From Tetracladium setigerum (lineage: Eukaryota; Ascomycota; Leotiomycetes; Helotiales), in the NCBI GenBank assembly GCA_031472005.1, contig PZJY01000013.1:1736001-1800000 (forward strand): DNA of 64,000 nt, given 5' to 3'. Positions 1-10,653 of this stretch are shown here, in pieces. Numbering within the stretch: position 1 is the stretch's first letter; every line of letters starts with the position of its first letter. The notes beneath the pieces were generated by a model, which saw only the letters and a list, made by a program, of their open reading frames with translations, was not told where the DNA came from and searched no databases. Made by a program: the position numbers and the translations under genes.

Positions 1-249
1 CTGCTACGAGACAAACTATAGGTACTTCCAATCTAAGCGGCTGTAAATTTAGGAATGAAAGGATTATATCTATTCTTTTTATTCTAGTTGTGTTGTATGT
101 TTCTCTTAAATATTCCTAAGCTATATTAATTCCGAAAATTATAATCGCGTCGTCGCCGCCTACCTCCGATTATAGCAAAAAAAGTGGTCCTGTGCGCAGC
201 CAACAAACTTCTGACTTTGCACTTCCGGCTTTCACTTCTGAGCACTTAC

Positions 250-2155
250 TTATAGTAAATCAACTTTCTGGCCATGTAGCCTACCAAATCTCATCAACTC
301 TACCGCCTCACCATTCATCATGCCGTGTACATATGCTTCGCCTACAAGCTTGAACCCGTGTTCGCATTCCCGCAAAACAGCTGGAGTTGAAGCTCCAAGG
401 ACTATACATAACATATCATCAGGTCGAGCGCGCGGAGATGCAATGCCCATATACCCAAAAGGGTTCACAAAAAAGGACCATTGACCCCCAGTACTGTATC
501 GGCCGCTGTGCTCCTTCCAGATGCCCGCTCGTAGGCGGCCAGTGTCTCTTGGGTTGATCCCCGTAAATGATCAGCTTCAGGATTGAAGGGGACTGGAGGG
601 TCAAAAAGAGCTAGTATTGCCCCCATTGCGTGGTCAATACTTCCTCCAGCAATGTATTCTTGCTGTGGCGGCTTGAAATCATCGCCAGACATGGTGTATC
701 CTGCTTTCGATGCCCATGAAAATGCTTTCTCCCTCTCGTCGCCATCATCAGCAGATCCAAACGATTCCTCTCTGGACAAACGGCCGAGACAGAGAATCTC
801 GATTCAGAGAACTCGGCCAAGCCCTTTTGGGCCAGCTTCGGGAAATGCTACGTGGGCAGCATTCGAGTAGAATGACGACGCCAGAAACTTCCTCTTCAGA
901 TCTTGCCGCCACAAGGGAGTTTCATACTGTTCGACGGACCAGTCTGGTACCCAAGTGGGTAGATCGCCATTCCGCGTACTCTCATTCGCTTCAAAAATAA
1001 TATCGAGGCAGTTTTCTTTGAGGATGATTCGGGCAGCCGCATCCAAGTATGTATCGACTACAGTATGCTCCCGCAAATAGCTGGGCGTGATCCCATACGC
1101 GGGATCGGCAAGTCCAACAAAGGCATACACTCTGTCCCGACTATCGGTAGTTTTGCATGACCTGGCACGCAGCAACAGGGATTTCATATCATGATGTGGA
1201 TTTTCCAAATGTTCGAGTCGGCTGAGCATAAGGAACTTGATCGATTCGGTGTCACGAACTTCCCTAATTGCGCTTGTGACAGTTGAATCTAGATCTGCCG
1301 AGCCCGTTGTTTCCAAGAACCTGGCGAAACTGTTCACAATCATACGTGAGTGCGCTTGAAGGAAGATGTCGACAGCTAAGAAGAGTTTGTTAGCTTTCAT
1401 ATGCGAGTCCCCGTAAACGATGGTGGCGTTTGTCGAAACCAGTACTTCTTGAACTATCCAGCCTCGCCGCCAAAAGGGAGCAGACAGTAACTTGCAGATC
1501 CCCATCCAGTCGTCGTGAATGTGAGGGTCGGTAGACAGTTGCGCAGAGATTGTTTCGGCGACTTGATTGCGACACTTGCACCAATCATCATCCGTTAGAT
1601 TGTTCTTCAGCTTCTCGGTGTCATCGATCATACGCTGAAGGAACCTCATTGCTCGTCCCTCCGTTTGGTCTTCCCCGAGATAGATGATTGTCTCATGTGC
1701 ATTCTCATAAATCTGGCGCATATGCTCCACCTGATATGCTCTTTCCGTTGGATTGCTTTGGTCGATGCAGATTTGGTCTGCCCACACTGCAAATTGTTCT
1801 GATTGATACTCTTTAGGCAATAAGTGGTCGCGGACCTGTTTTAGAGCTGCAGCTAGCGTGCGGAAGGCATTGAACTCTTTGCCATCCACATATATTTGCT
1901 CCGTCTTGGTGTGCTCGCCGGCGGCGTAGGAGATTGCATAGTAATTTCGCTCTACGTCCAACAAGGAGGCTTGATTCATCTCAAGCTCAAGTTTGCTATC
2001 GTTCCTAGCGGCCGCGCTCAACAGTAGTAATCGTATCTCGCGTTCTGTGTTGTCGAGAGGCCGGTAAGGCTTTGGATCAGCGCTGTAAAATGCTGAATTC
2101 GAAGGAGAGCAGAAGTTATCCTCGACCGGGGAGGTGTGTTATCATTGTTCGCCAT
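250..2155 (-). pseudogene. HET-domain (heterokaryon incompatibility) protein, broken frame
   Basis: HET proteins act in fungal non-self recognition and trigger cell death after fusion of unlike strains. The N-terminus (from an ATG at 2153-2155) reads through an EREIRLL motif, then YAISYAAG (normally SYxWG), WADQICIDQ, HMRQIYENAHETIIYLG and FWRRGWIVQEV, a typical HET domain. Near the C-terminus the conserved LCIVLGASTPAVLR and GEAYVHGMMNGE blocks are present. The frame is broken three times: a one-base shift at the G4 run 2128-2131, an in-frame TGA at 804-806, and a one-base shift at the run 485-489. The coding frame is recognisable on both sides of each break. The two shifts fit the homopolymer deletions seen across the window and may be sequencing errors; the TGA does not, and could be a real nonsense change. 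Allowing the two bases, the length is about 635 codons. The family is certain; whether the gene is dead is uncertain. Confidence 0.8.
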
Positions 2156-2924
2156 TGCTAGTCATGTGACAGGGGTTGAGGAGGAGTATATGAAGTATGA
2201 TGCGATTTTAAAAGTGTAGGTTGAATGGAATCATTTGTGGGTGATTTTATACATGGTAACGTGGTGCTTACTTGACCAATCCAATCCAGTCATCGTGGTC
2301 AACCAATACTCGGTATTGAAGTCAGCCCGATGCCTTCTCAGCCCGATGCCTTCTCAGCTCATGCTGCTCGTGCTATAGCGTCATCGAATATCCTACTTTG
2401 TAGACTACGGAGTACTGATGCAGTTCTGCCCGACATAAATCAAGTCGTTAACCAAATTTTGCTCTGAGAGACTCAGTGCCTATCACTGGATGTTACTAAA
2501 GGGAAGCTGAAAGAAATATTGGTATTGGAGTCGATGTTTGACGACGTTGGAAGTGTTCTTAGTCTCGCGAAAATGCAGCGTTGAATGTCGAATCACACAG
2601 AATTTGCCGGCATATTCGCTTGCATTGTTGCTGAAGGTACCACTACTTGCAATCATGAATACTTAACGGTGCCGGGCGAGAATCACCTTCTGTTGGAACA
2701 GCACTCTGATGAATCATTAGCTGTAAATAGTATCTAGTAGTCAGTTATCAGATGCTGTAGCGCATCGGAGTGGCGGTATGCTCAGTTACGCTTTGGTAGG
2801 GGTGATAGCTGAACCAAGACAGCTATCACGTGCTCCACCCCCTTTTAAGTGTATATAACCACCTTTCAGGCCACTGATGACCTAGTTCTTTAGATATTAT
2901 AACACCAGAAATGCAGTAGTATAT
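2156..2924. other. Intergenic, no gene seen
   Basis: No plausible ORF. The only structure is a 17-bp unit repeated in tandem at about 2323-2356 (the CAGCCCGATGCCTTCT block, twice). The stretch lies upstream of the HET gene and downstream of the TPR relic. Confidence 0.6.
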
Positions 2925-3268
2925 CTTGGACCGTCAAGTGAATCACTTGCAATCGTTCTGTTCTACCAACACCTTCTGTAAAAGTTCTTTACTTGCAATT
3001 GCGTCCTTATGTTTGGCACCTAGCACCATCTCCCGTTGCTGAACTGACTGCCGAAGAGCGGCTCTAACTCGTCGTACTTCTGCTGTTTGTGAAGTGTAGC
3101 TGCTAGCAAGTATCTGATCTCAAGCGTATCCTTGTGTTCCGTGCCTAGCACACCGTCTCTCGTTGCCGTACCGACTGTCGCAAGTGCTGCTCTGCCTCGT
3201 CGCACTTCTGCCCTGTGTAAAGTATGCCTCCTCGCTTGCAATCTTTCTCTCCTCACCTGTAACATTTT
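2925..3268 (-). pseudogene. Relic of kinesin-light-chain-type TPR repeats
   Basis: On the minus strand, pieces of TPR units are readable in different frames: LGTEHKDTLEIRYLLAATL followed by KQQKYDELEPL, and REMVLGAKHKDA in another frame. This is the 42-residue TPR type found at the C-terminus of fungal NACHT/NB-ARC (NLR-like) proteins and kinesin light chain. The DNA repeats with a spacing near 126 bp, the size of one TPR. One unit has a 2-bp duplication (GTGTG where GTG is expected) and a second one-base shift lies near 3055, so it cannot be translated through. No nucleotide-binding domain is seen nearby. Inference: the 3' remnant of an NLR-like or TPR gene, decayed in place next to the broken HET gene. 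Confidence 0.6.
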
Positions 3269-3269
3269 T

Positions 3270-3613
3270 CCCGAGTTAATTAAAAGCTTAATTATTTTAC
3301 GATCGTGATCCTAGGATTACCTGAGGTCCTAGGAGCCTAAGGCTTGGGAGTATTGTTAAATCCTTATATATTTGATTCTTACTACTTTAAAAAACTTATT
3401 AATATTAAGAATATTAATATAAACCCTTAAATTTATATTTTTAATTATTAATAAGTATATTTAAGGAGTTTAACTCCCTCTTTTTTATATATATATAAAA
3501 TATGAATAAACTACTACCCCGAGACGTACTATTTTATTAACTTACTAATACGTGTATATAAGTGTAACGAACACCGATTCCTAGTAAGGGGGCTAAGCCA
3601 CCTTACTGGAAGC
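3270..3613. other. AT-rich block
   Basis: This stretch is much richer in A and T than its surroundings, with many TTAATA and ATATAT runs at about 3355-3500. It has no ORF. It borders the TPR relic and could be a RIP-mutated remnant of a repeat, but no element ends, target duplications or transposase remnants are visible. Confidence 0.5.
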
Positions 3614-3829
3614 TTGAGGCTAAAGCAAGCAAAATTGGAGAAGGGTGTCCGAGAACTGTTCAGGAAGTTGGAGAAGAAATATGGGTTGTGCCCTTATTTC
3701 TTACCTTGGTTTTTGGTATTTGGAGATGATCTCATGTTGGATGAAGCGACGTGTATTAGCGAGCAACATCAAGCGTATCTTGTGCTGCCGTCCATAACGA
3801 GTAATTCTTGGTTGCTTTGCAATATGTGA
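3614..3829 (+). CDS. Small hypothetical ORF (71 aa)
   Basis: An uninterrupted 71-codon frame with a basic N-terminal helix (KLEKGVRELFRKLEKKYG) and an aromatic middle. I recognise no family. It lies between an AT-rich block and the 3' end of an F-box gene, and the next 250 bases are featureless. It could be a fragment of a larger decayed gene or chance; support is weak. Confidence 0.2.
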   Translation: MRLKQAKLEKGVRELFRKLEKKYGLCPYFLPWFLVFGDDLMLDEATCISEQHQAYLVLPSITSNSWLLCNM

Positions 3830-4082
3830 CAATTTTCAAAGACCCTCCCACAAAATGGGGAAGAATAGTAACATTGATATCAAACGCTGGAAGGAGGTTA
3901 TTGCTCGCAACAACCCATACAATTAAAGCCTATTTCAAGTCTTACCATAGATTAGAAATCTATTTGATCACGATTCTCTCCCCCTTTGCGCACCGCCACC
4001 AACGCCATAGACATATTTTAAAATGCCAATGCGCCCATTGCTGGCAGGAGCAAATATACACGTCTCCCCTTTCGCCTGCGGC

Positions 4083-5601
4083 TTACATCCTCTCAACCCA
4101 CAATCGGCCCTCTATGCATTTTGCCCGCCATCCTACGGCACTACATAGCCTTGGGAGCATATTGTGACCGTTCTTCTTAGCGCCAGAGGTCTCGATGACT
4201 TCCAGAGGCATCGACTGGGCTGCCCATAATACCGACTCTTTGAGCTTTCCCTGCTCCTGCGGAGGTATACTGCTGACATCAAGATATCGGATCTTGGACG
4301 CTGTACATGACCGTCGTCTGGGATCTCGCGATACTGACTGCAGTCGACGCCTTAGTTTGCAAATGGCCACCGCATCTTTCATTGGCCCAAAGATGCTTTC
4401 GTACCTAGGCTCAGCTTCAAGTAATTTCCAGGCAGCGCTGTTGTGGTCCTCAGCGTGAAATGAATACCGACGCGACATGACAATATCTTCAATGTCTCGT
4501 AAATAGAGATTCCTTCCGACTCCCAGTTCTTCAAGCTGACCACTAAGCTTCTGGAGATGCGGGAGGTGTGTTCGATTCATTCCGGAGTAGTTGAGATTCA
4601 ATGTGCGTAATGTACGTGGTGCGTGTGATAAAATTATGGTAACATCATCTTCGGTAAGAAATTGTCCACCGCAATTCACACTTGAAGCATGCAAACTAAC
4701 AAGTGTGTCTTTGACTGCGGGGTGATTTGTGAGGAAGTGAGCGAATTTTGCACCGGGTAGGTTCTTGCAGTAGGTCACATCCAGATGTGTGAGCCTTGCT
4801 GTCTTAGGAATTCTTTTCAAAGCCTTGTAAGTGATGTCGCTGTGGGCGACATTGAGAACGCGAAGATTTGACATATTCGGTAGCATAGCTTCGAACATAC
4901 TCGAGCATGGCACGTCGCGGGAATTGAAAGTGAGACTCGTAATAGTTGAACCCATTGATCTGGGCGAGATCATGAAAAAGGCTTGAATTAGGGCTGGTAT
5001 CCTCCATTCATCCATTGCAGCTGGAGAACAAGTCTCAATCTCCAAGATCTCCAGCTGTTCCATTTTGCTGAAGATCGTTTCCAAAATTTCCTCGTCTCCA
5101 AGATCTTCAAGCATGAGGCGACACCTTCTTAGAAGTGGCATGAGAGATAGATATGTTCTGATAGCTTCTAAAGGGATCATGGCTCGAAATCGTGAGATGT
5201 CTAGTGATCGGACAAGGAGTCCCAACTCTGGTCGTGATTCTAAAACAGGAGAGATTTTCTGGAAGCGTGTAAGCTTCGGATCGCGATATATAATTGGAAG
5301 TGCAACAACGTGTAAGCGTTTTGACGCAAGGAGGCATGCGATGAGGTTTCGTTGTGTTTCGTTTGGAAATTTTTCACCTAGCTAAGCTGTCAATGTAAAT
5401 CCAGAGGTGTGAATGGTGGTGATACTTACCAGGTAGATTATCTAGCATCTTATATGACTTTATTTTCTGTTTTTCTGCCACAAAACATAGTATTTTGTTA
5501 AGCAATTCAGTGGGAAGACATTCTAGTCGCGAACAGCCAGCGTCGTATGGTTGTCTCTGCCGGAAAGGCGTCAACCACTTAACAACTGACGTAAATGCCA
5601 T
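4083..5601 (-). CDS. F-box protein with leucine-rich repeats
   Basis: Probably a substrate receptor of an SCF ubiquitin ligase. Exon 1 is 5601-5430 and exon 2 is 5377-4083; the 52-bp intron (GTAAGT...TAG) keeps frame and gives 488 aa. The F-box is at residues about 25-40 (LECLPTELLNKILCFV). Downstream, leucine-rich units are visible, for example LTHLDVTYCKNLPGAKF, LRTLNLNYSGMNRTHL and LEELGVGRNLYL. The start at 5601 is chosen because it lies shortly before the F-box; the frame is open 36 codons further upstream, to 5709. No substrate can be inferred. The gene is intact, unlike the relics on both sides. Confidence 0.75.
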
Positions 5602-5709
5602 TTTAAGTGATATATATTCATAGTAGTAAGACGCGGGGTGGAAGTAAGGGTTTGATTTTTCAATACCAATATTTGAAGGCGAACGGAGCCCTCTTATACA
5701 TAAAATCAC

Positions 5710-6040
5710 AATATCTTTAATGATCCAGAACCCTAGGTTCTAGGCCTCCGCAATTCCTCCCCCTTGGCATTACAGCATATACCATGACATGAATATGTAC
5801 ATTACATTTGACCAAGAAAGGGCTATCCAATCGTTCCTTGCACTATTATAAACCGTGCACCGAATTACTAGAGTTCCCAAATAATGGCATGAGATGTTCC
5901 ATGAGGCTTCGTTGCCAAGTTCGCCAAGCTGAGTATGTTCCCAATTACCTGAATTAGTCATGCTTCAGCTGACTAACAGCGCCTCCAGAATTTCTTTTAC
6001 TTTGGGAAAGGACAAAAATGGGAAATCCGCCGCGTTATGA
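5710..6040. other. Intergenic, no gene seen
   Basis: Only short ORFs without recognisable features. It lies upstream of the F-box gene and probably contains its promoter; no clear TATA box or other site stands out. Confidence 0.4.
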
Positions 6041-6283
6041 GGCTTTAAGACTCTACCTCACAAGACTGCTGTTTTTACAAAGCTCAATCACTATCGATCC
6101 CAGTTTTTTGATGGATTCCGACTCCAGATCCTCATGGAACAAGCGATACAGGCCAAAAGCGCCGATGCCAATGTCGCCAAGCTGGAGAAGGCTGACAAGC
6201 CCTCACATAACCCCTTTGGCCAATCAGCTAGCGCGGCGAAATCCACGAACAAAGCCATTCTTGCCACGCCATGGCGTCAATGA
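6041..6283 (+). pseudogene. Unidentified coding relic
   Basis: One frame reads as coherent protein for about 80 codons, including HYRSQFFDGFRLQILMEQAI and ADANVAKLEKADKPSHNPFG, and ends at TGA 6281-6283. It has no start codon at its 5' end: a TGA lies directly upstream (6038-6040), and the same frame before it still looks protein-like. I read this as a fragment of a larger gene. I do not recognise the family. Confidence 0.3.
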
Positions 6284-6500
6284 GTTGGCATCCCGACGAA
6301 GCATCTCAGCCTTCATCAAAAGTGATTGCTCTCCTCTTGTGCGACAACTCGCAGCCTCACTTGGAACTGTGCAAGTGCTATAAGAATGGCGCACAATCTG
6401 CATCTGCTTCTCTTGTTCCCTTTGCACGGCCTTGATATCTATGCTCTGGTGTGGTTTATTTCCAAGTCCTAGTCCCATAATTACCGAGCGAGCACTCGCC

Positions 6501-7470
6501 ATGGTGCTACGGTCCCTCATCTTCAGCATCGCAGTCATAGGCTTGTTGAATGTTGGATTTGTTTTTGCGACACGGAATTCGATTTGTGACGAGGAGAACG
6601 TGTACGTCTTGAAAGTGTGCGCAGGTGGTTGTATCGGGTGTAGAATCGGTCGTAAGAACCCCTCACACGCACACTCTCGGTTTCCATGAGTGACAATTTA
6701 TCGACGTCAACGACACGTCCACTCACTTGCCATTCCTCTAGTCGCTAAAACTTATTTGGCTGACGGTGAATTTTCTGCCAGACGGGGACAGGTTCGGGCC
6801 CAAGCTGGGCTGTCCCTCCAACTCACCAAACGAGTGCGTCTGCGATGTCGATCTCTTCACGCTGGCGACCTCACTGATCAGCACCTGTGTTCACAAGTAT
6901 TGCACCATTGGAAACTAGCTAGATGACTACTCGAGCGCGGAGAGTGTGTACAAGAGTTATTGCCTCGGGGCCGGATACACTCCACTGGTAAAAAGTCCAG
7001 CGAGCATCGCCGCATCGACGACGATGGAAGGAAACTCTCCCACCGTGACGAGGGTCACCTTTGTGACCGAAACCAGTGCCTCGGCTGCTTCTGGTCTGGT
7101 CAACTCAGGGAGTAAGTGGCTCCTCCTCGGCACGCTATATCTCTTCCTGCGGAGTAGGATGAATTTTACCTTGCGACGAAAAGACTGACTCAACTCCGCT
7201 CGTGCGAGTGCAGTGACTTCAAGCTCATCATCAACTCCAACCACTTCCAAGACTCAGGTCACGGTCGACGTGACCTCCACGGTTAGAGTATCCTCTGGTG
7301 GTAGCAGCGACGGGGGTCACAGTGGACTTGATACCGGCCAGATTATTGGTATAGTTGTCGGTGTTCTCGGATTTATAGCCACTGCTGTAGGAGCTTGGTT
7401 TTCATACAAGGCGCTAAAGAATAAAAGACATCCGCCTCCTCCACCGCAAGAAGAGCTGATCTGGCGGTAA
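6501..7470 (+). pseudogene. Cys-rich single-pass membrane protein, in-frame TAG
   Basis: The protein begins with a hydrophobic signal peptide (MVLRSLIFSIAVIGLLNVGFVFA), written here only to show the start. A cysteine-rich ectodomain follows (VCAGGCIGC; CPSNSPNECVCDVD; STCVHKYC; VYKSYCLGAG), resembling fungal extracellular CFEM-like modules. Then come a Ser/Thr-rich stalk, a transmembrane helix (IIGIVVGVLGFIATAVGAW) and a short cytoplasmic tail with KNKRHPPPPP. A workable model is 6501-6651, 6782-7111 and 7214-7470 (245 codons, in phase). The second intron (GTAAGT...GTGCAG) is clear; the first is uncertain, because an acceptor at 6741 is stronger but out of phase. TAG at 6916-6918 interrupts the cysteine domain, with matching sequence in the same frame on both sides. 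The gene is dead, read through, or miscalled there. Confidence 0.55.
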
Positions 7471-7925
7471 TACAGTATTAATTAAATAGAAGCCTACGGA
7501 GGATATTGGATCGAGACTCTGCACCTGCAGCAGCCAACCTAAATAGGCGCCGAGTGACCGAGCCCTCCCTTGATATCTATTTCCGACAGCAACAACATTC
7601 TTTGATTATATTTCGTTATGACGAAGTTATATTCATTTTACAGTAAACTGTGAGTTTTCTCTATTATTTACGTAGCCGTGGAGAGCGGTCAAGAGGTGAT
7701 CGGGGGCTTGGCCGTATACATGTAATCTTACGAAAGTGGTCCGTAACCACTGCAAACCACATGAAACGTTCTTAGGTGAGTACTATCAACTCTGATCCGA
7801 ACATGCACCGTTATCTAAATGGTACCTATATTGTTAACAATAAATTTTCTAACAGACTATCACATTATTCCTAGACTGCAACAAATTTGCTTGTGATATC
7901 AAGTAAAACACGAAACTTGTCTTCC
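7471..7925. other. Intergenic between membrane protein gene and 5S rRNA
   Basis: No gene is seen. The 5S gene that follows carries its promoter internally, so no upstream element is expected here. Confidence 0.4.
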
Positions 7926-8045
7926 ACATACGACCATAGACTGAAGGGAAATGGGCATCCCGTCCGCTCTGCCATACACAAGCTTCAGATCGGTTGATTA
8001 GTAGTTGGGTGGGTGACCACCAGCGAATCCCAACTGTTGTATGTT
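7926..8045 (+). rRNA. 5S ribosomal RNA
   Basis: Exactly 120 bases, starting ACATACGACCATAG and ending GTTGTATGT, the classic fungal 5S termini, which pair as helix I with one G-U. The internal pol III promoter is intact: AGTAGTTGGGTGGGTGACC followed by ACCAGCGAATCCC. A second stem shows pairing between CTGAAG (7941-7946) and CTTCAG (7983-7988), so it is unlikely to be a random relic. A TTTT run directly after the gene, and another T-tract at 8053-8059, can terminate pol III. In most filamentous ascomycetes 5S genes are single and dispersed rather than in the rDNA array, which fits. Confidence 0.9.
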
Positions 8046-8688
8046 TTGATTCTTTTTTTGCTGGGTAGGGAGCAATCTTTTTAGGTAGACATATACCTGC
8101 CTCGGGAGTATTCAGTCGAGAACTTCCCGATCGGGACGACAAGACAACAATAAAATGTGATTTCCTTCTTGAGTTTATCTTTTTTCCATTTTTAAAATAG
8201 AATTTAGTAATTCTCAATATTTCTTTCTCCTCCTTTAATATCAACTCGATTGTTATTTTGCAGCAGAACAAAGATCGCTTCAATCTCTGCTTAGCTTGGC
8301 AGATTCTCGGACTTCGACTCAGGCAATCATTTGTGGATTGTAAAATTTATGTCGAAACAAAGATTCGATAGAGATCGGACTGATTTCCGACTAGAGTTCT
8401 CCCTAGCAACGTTCTGAATTGGATATTCACCCTATGGAATTCAATCGGTTGAATACACTTAGCTCACAAAATCTTTCCCGATTTACTATTTCGATATTCG
8501 CGACCGACGGCAATCTCCCCATTCACTTTCAAAATTCAGTTTCGACTTATTCACCAGCAAGATCGTCAACGCCTATCTCAGGATGACTTCTCCTGAAGTT
8601 CTCGACTATTTTTTTTAAACTTCCTCTCAATCACTGACAACCAACAGCTAACCGTACACACACCTCTACACAATCCATCAACGACAAA
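8046..8688. other. Intergenic, promoter of the J-like gene
   Basis: No gene is seen apart from an unconvincing minus-strand frame overlapping the 5S gene. The last 150 bases are CT-rich, as in many fungal promoters and 5' leaders, and end with a good start context (ACAAAATGTC) at 8689. Confidence 0.4.
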
Positions 8689-9248
8689 ATGTCTGGAAAC
8701 GACCGCAGAAGAAGTGCTCCCCTCCAAACATTAAAGGCATGAGCTTCCACGAATCCTTGCAGGTAGTAAACTACCACTACCGTCGAGAGATCGCTCAATA
8801 TGAAGCAGAACAAACCATGCTCAAAGCCGAAGCAGAAACCAAAGCAGCCCTCCAAGCCGAAAAAAACATGAAAAAAGCCGTCGGACCCTCTCTACCTACC
8901 TTCACACACGAACCCATCCTCCACGAACAAGCCGCCGCACATCAACGCATCAACGCCGTCAAGAAAGGTCCAATTGGTGTCTCAAAGACCCTACCAAAGA
9001 TCACGGATGAGCATATGGCTGCTGTGACGAGAATTCTGGCGACGAGGTCAAGTGATTGTTATGGGGTTTTGGGATTGGATGAGAGGACTGTGACGAGAGC
9101 GAAGATTGAGTTGGCTTTTGATGCGTTATTTCCCCTGACGGATCCGAAGTTGAATGGGGCGGCGGGTGCAAGGAGAGCGCATGAGAGGGTTAGGGAGGCT
9201 TATGCGCAGTTGAGGGAGAAGCATAGGTTTAGGCAGTCTCAATGGTGA
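8689..9248 (+). CDS. J-domain-like protein lacking HPD
   Basis: Two adjoining frames make up this gene. The first, from ATG 8689 in an excellent context, reads MSGNDRRRSAP and would stop at TGA 8740-8742. The second, from 8739, reads to 9248. One extra base in the C4 run 8719-8722 joins them into a single frame of 186 aa. The N-terminal half is an Ala/Glu/Lys-rich helix. The C-terminal half (CYGVLGLDERTVTRAKIELA, then ARRAHERVREAYAQLREK) has the helix spacing of a J domain. The catalytic HPD loop is replaced by LTDPKLNG, so it should not stimulate an Hsp70 ATPase. Fungal proteins of this kind are mostly uncharacterised. Without the joining base the alternative is a 17-codon upstream ORF overlapping the main start. 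Confidence 0.6.
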
Positions 9249-10653
9249 GGTTTGTTATGGGTTGGGATGGGGGGAGGAATGGCTGGAAGATGGGAGATGG
9301 AGGAATTGAAGTGGAGATATGGAATCGAAGGAATTGAAGGGAGGAATTAAAAAATCAGAGAATCTTAGCTTTTGGACTGGATGATTTCGATGATGGAAGG
9401 GAAACCGCGTTCTGAAATTTTATTGCGATTGGAATTAGGATACCTTGTGCCGATTCTAAAGATTGTCATGGTGAAGATTGTTAATCGCGCTCAATAGAAA
9501 TTTCTACCATACAATATCTGAAAATGAAAACGTGAGGTTTCTACTGTCTGGCTAGGAAGTATCTGAAAAGTTGGGTTGCATGGTGGCAGGAAGTGTTCGT
9601 ATTCCGACTGGTCGTTATCTTTCGCTGCAGCGCCGTTGAGAGTGGATACCGAGAGAAAGGATTATTCCCAACTTCCTTCTCTAGCAAAATAAAGAGCCAA
9701 GAGTGGGAGAGCATAAGCTGATCAAAATATGTCGAATATCCGCATCACTTGGCAATGGCGTTTTTCAAGCCTTTGAGGCCAAGGCGGTAAACATATGCCG
9801 TTGATATTGCACCCAGGTTATGAGATAATGCCGAGTCTTCTCCAAGAACGCCGAGCAGAACAAGAGTTGTGCCCAGCAGACCAAGAGAGGCGATCGAAAG
9901 TGCTTGACACATCCAAGAGCTGCGCCGAAGACCTACATACATGGAAGTTTAACAGTTTGATGTCAGTTCCCTACATATCGTGAAGCTTATTCCTGGGAGT
10001 AGAACTTTGAAGATGAGGTCTCTCAGAGTTGCAGGCGAACAGGGAAACCAAAGTCGAGATATGACTTCGGACCGTAACCTCCGGAATGAAATCTCCTCTC
10101 TCGAGATTCGCACTCGTCACCTCATTATTGTTACTGACCTGCCCTCGCAGTGAAGAAGTCTTCCGACCAGAGGGGCAATTGCAGAGGTTGACGATCGCCA
10201 AGGCTTGGCATGCGACGACGGGATCTGTGACCTTCCTAGATGAGCAAAGACTCTAGGATTTCGCATGCTGCAATCATGAGGGGGGATTACGGTAGCTTCT
10301 TATCAAGCCAATCCAGCAGCTGGTCGCCTGTTACCACAAGTCAGCAGAATGGACTGGGGATTGGAGAGTGGCAAAGACAAGGGACGAAGGAAGGGAAGTG
10401 GTGATGAGCTGGGCTTATGGATCGTGAGAGGGGTTGATCTGATCAGCAGCAACTGTATTGGGCAGGAGGTACAACGGAATTAAACAGTAGGCATGTAGGA
10501 AAAGTGCAATTTTGAATAATGGGGGATTATCCTGGAAGGGAGAAAAGAATTATATTTAATGAGGGGATATCCCCTTCGAAATTGGCTTTCGCTCTTTACC
10601 CAGCTCTGTATACTTCTTCGCTGACTTGTATACTCCCGTCAAAATATCTGAAA
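9249..10653. other. Intergenic, 1.4 kb, no confident gene
   Basis: Short minus-strand frames at 9745-9942 (hydrophobic) and 9971-10201 exist, but no start, splice or domain signal connects them. The last 150 bases hold TATATTTAAT (about 10550) upstream of the aminopeptidase start, a likely TATA element. Confidence 0.4.

Noticed and set aside
3270..3613. Transposon in the AT-rich block
   Set aside because: No terminal inverted repeats, target-site duplication or transposase remnant could be found; only base composition is unusual.
7849..8283. 144-codon minus-strand frame
   Set aside because: It overlaps the 5S rRNA gene and has no recognisable protein features.
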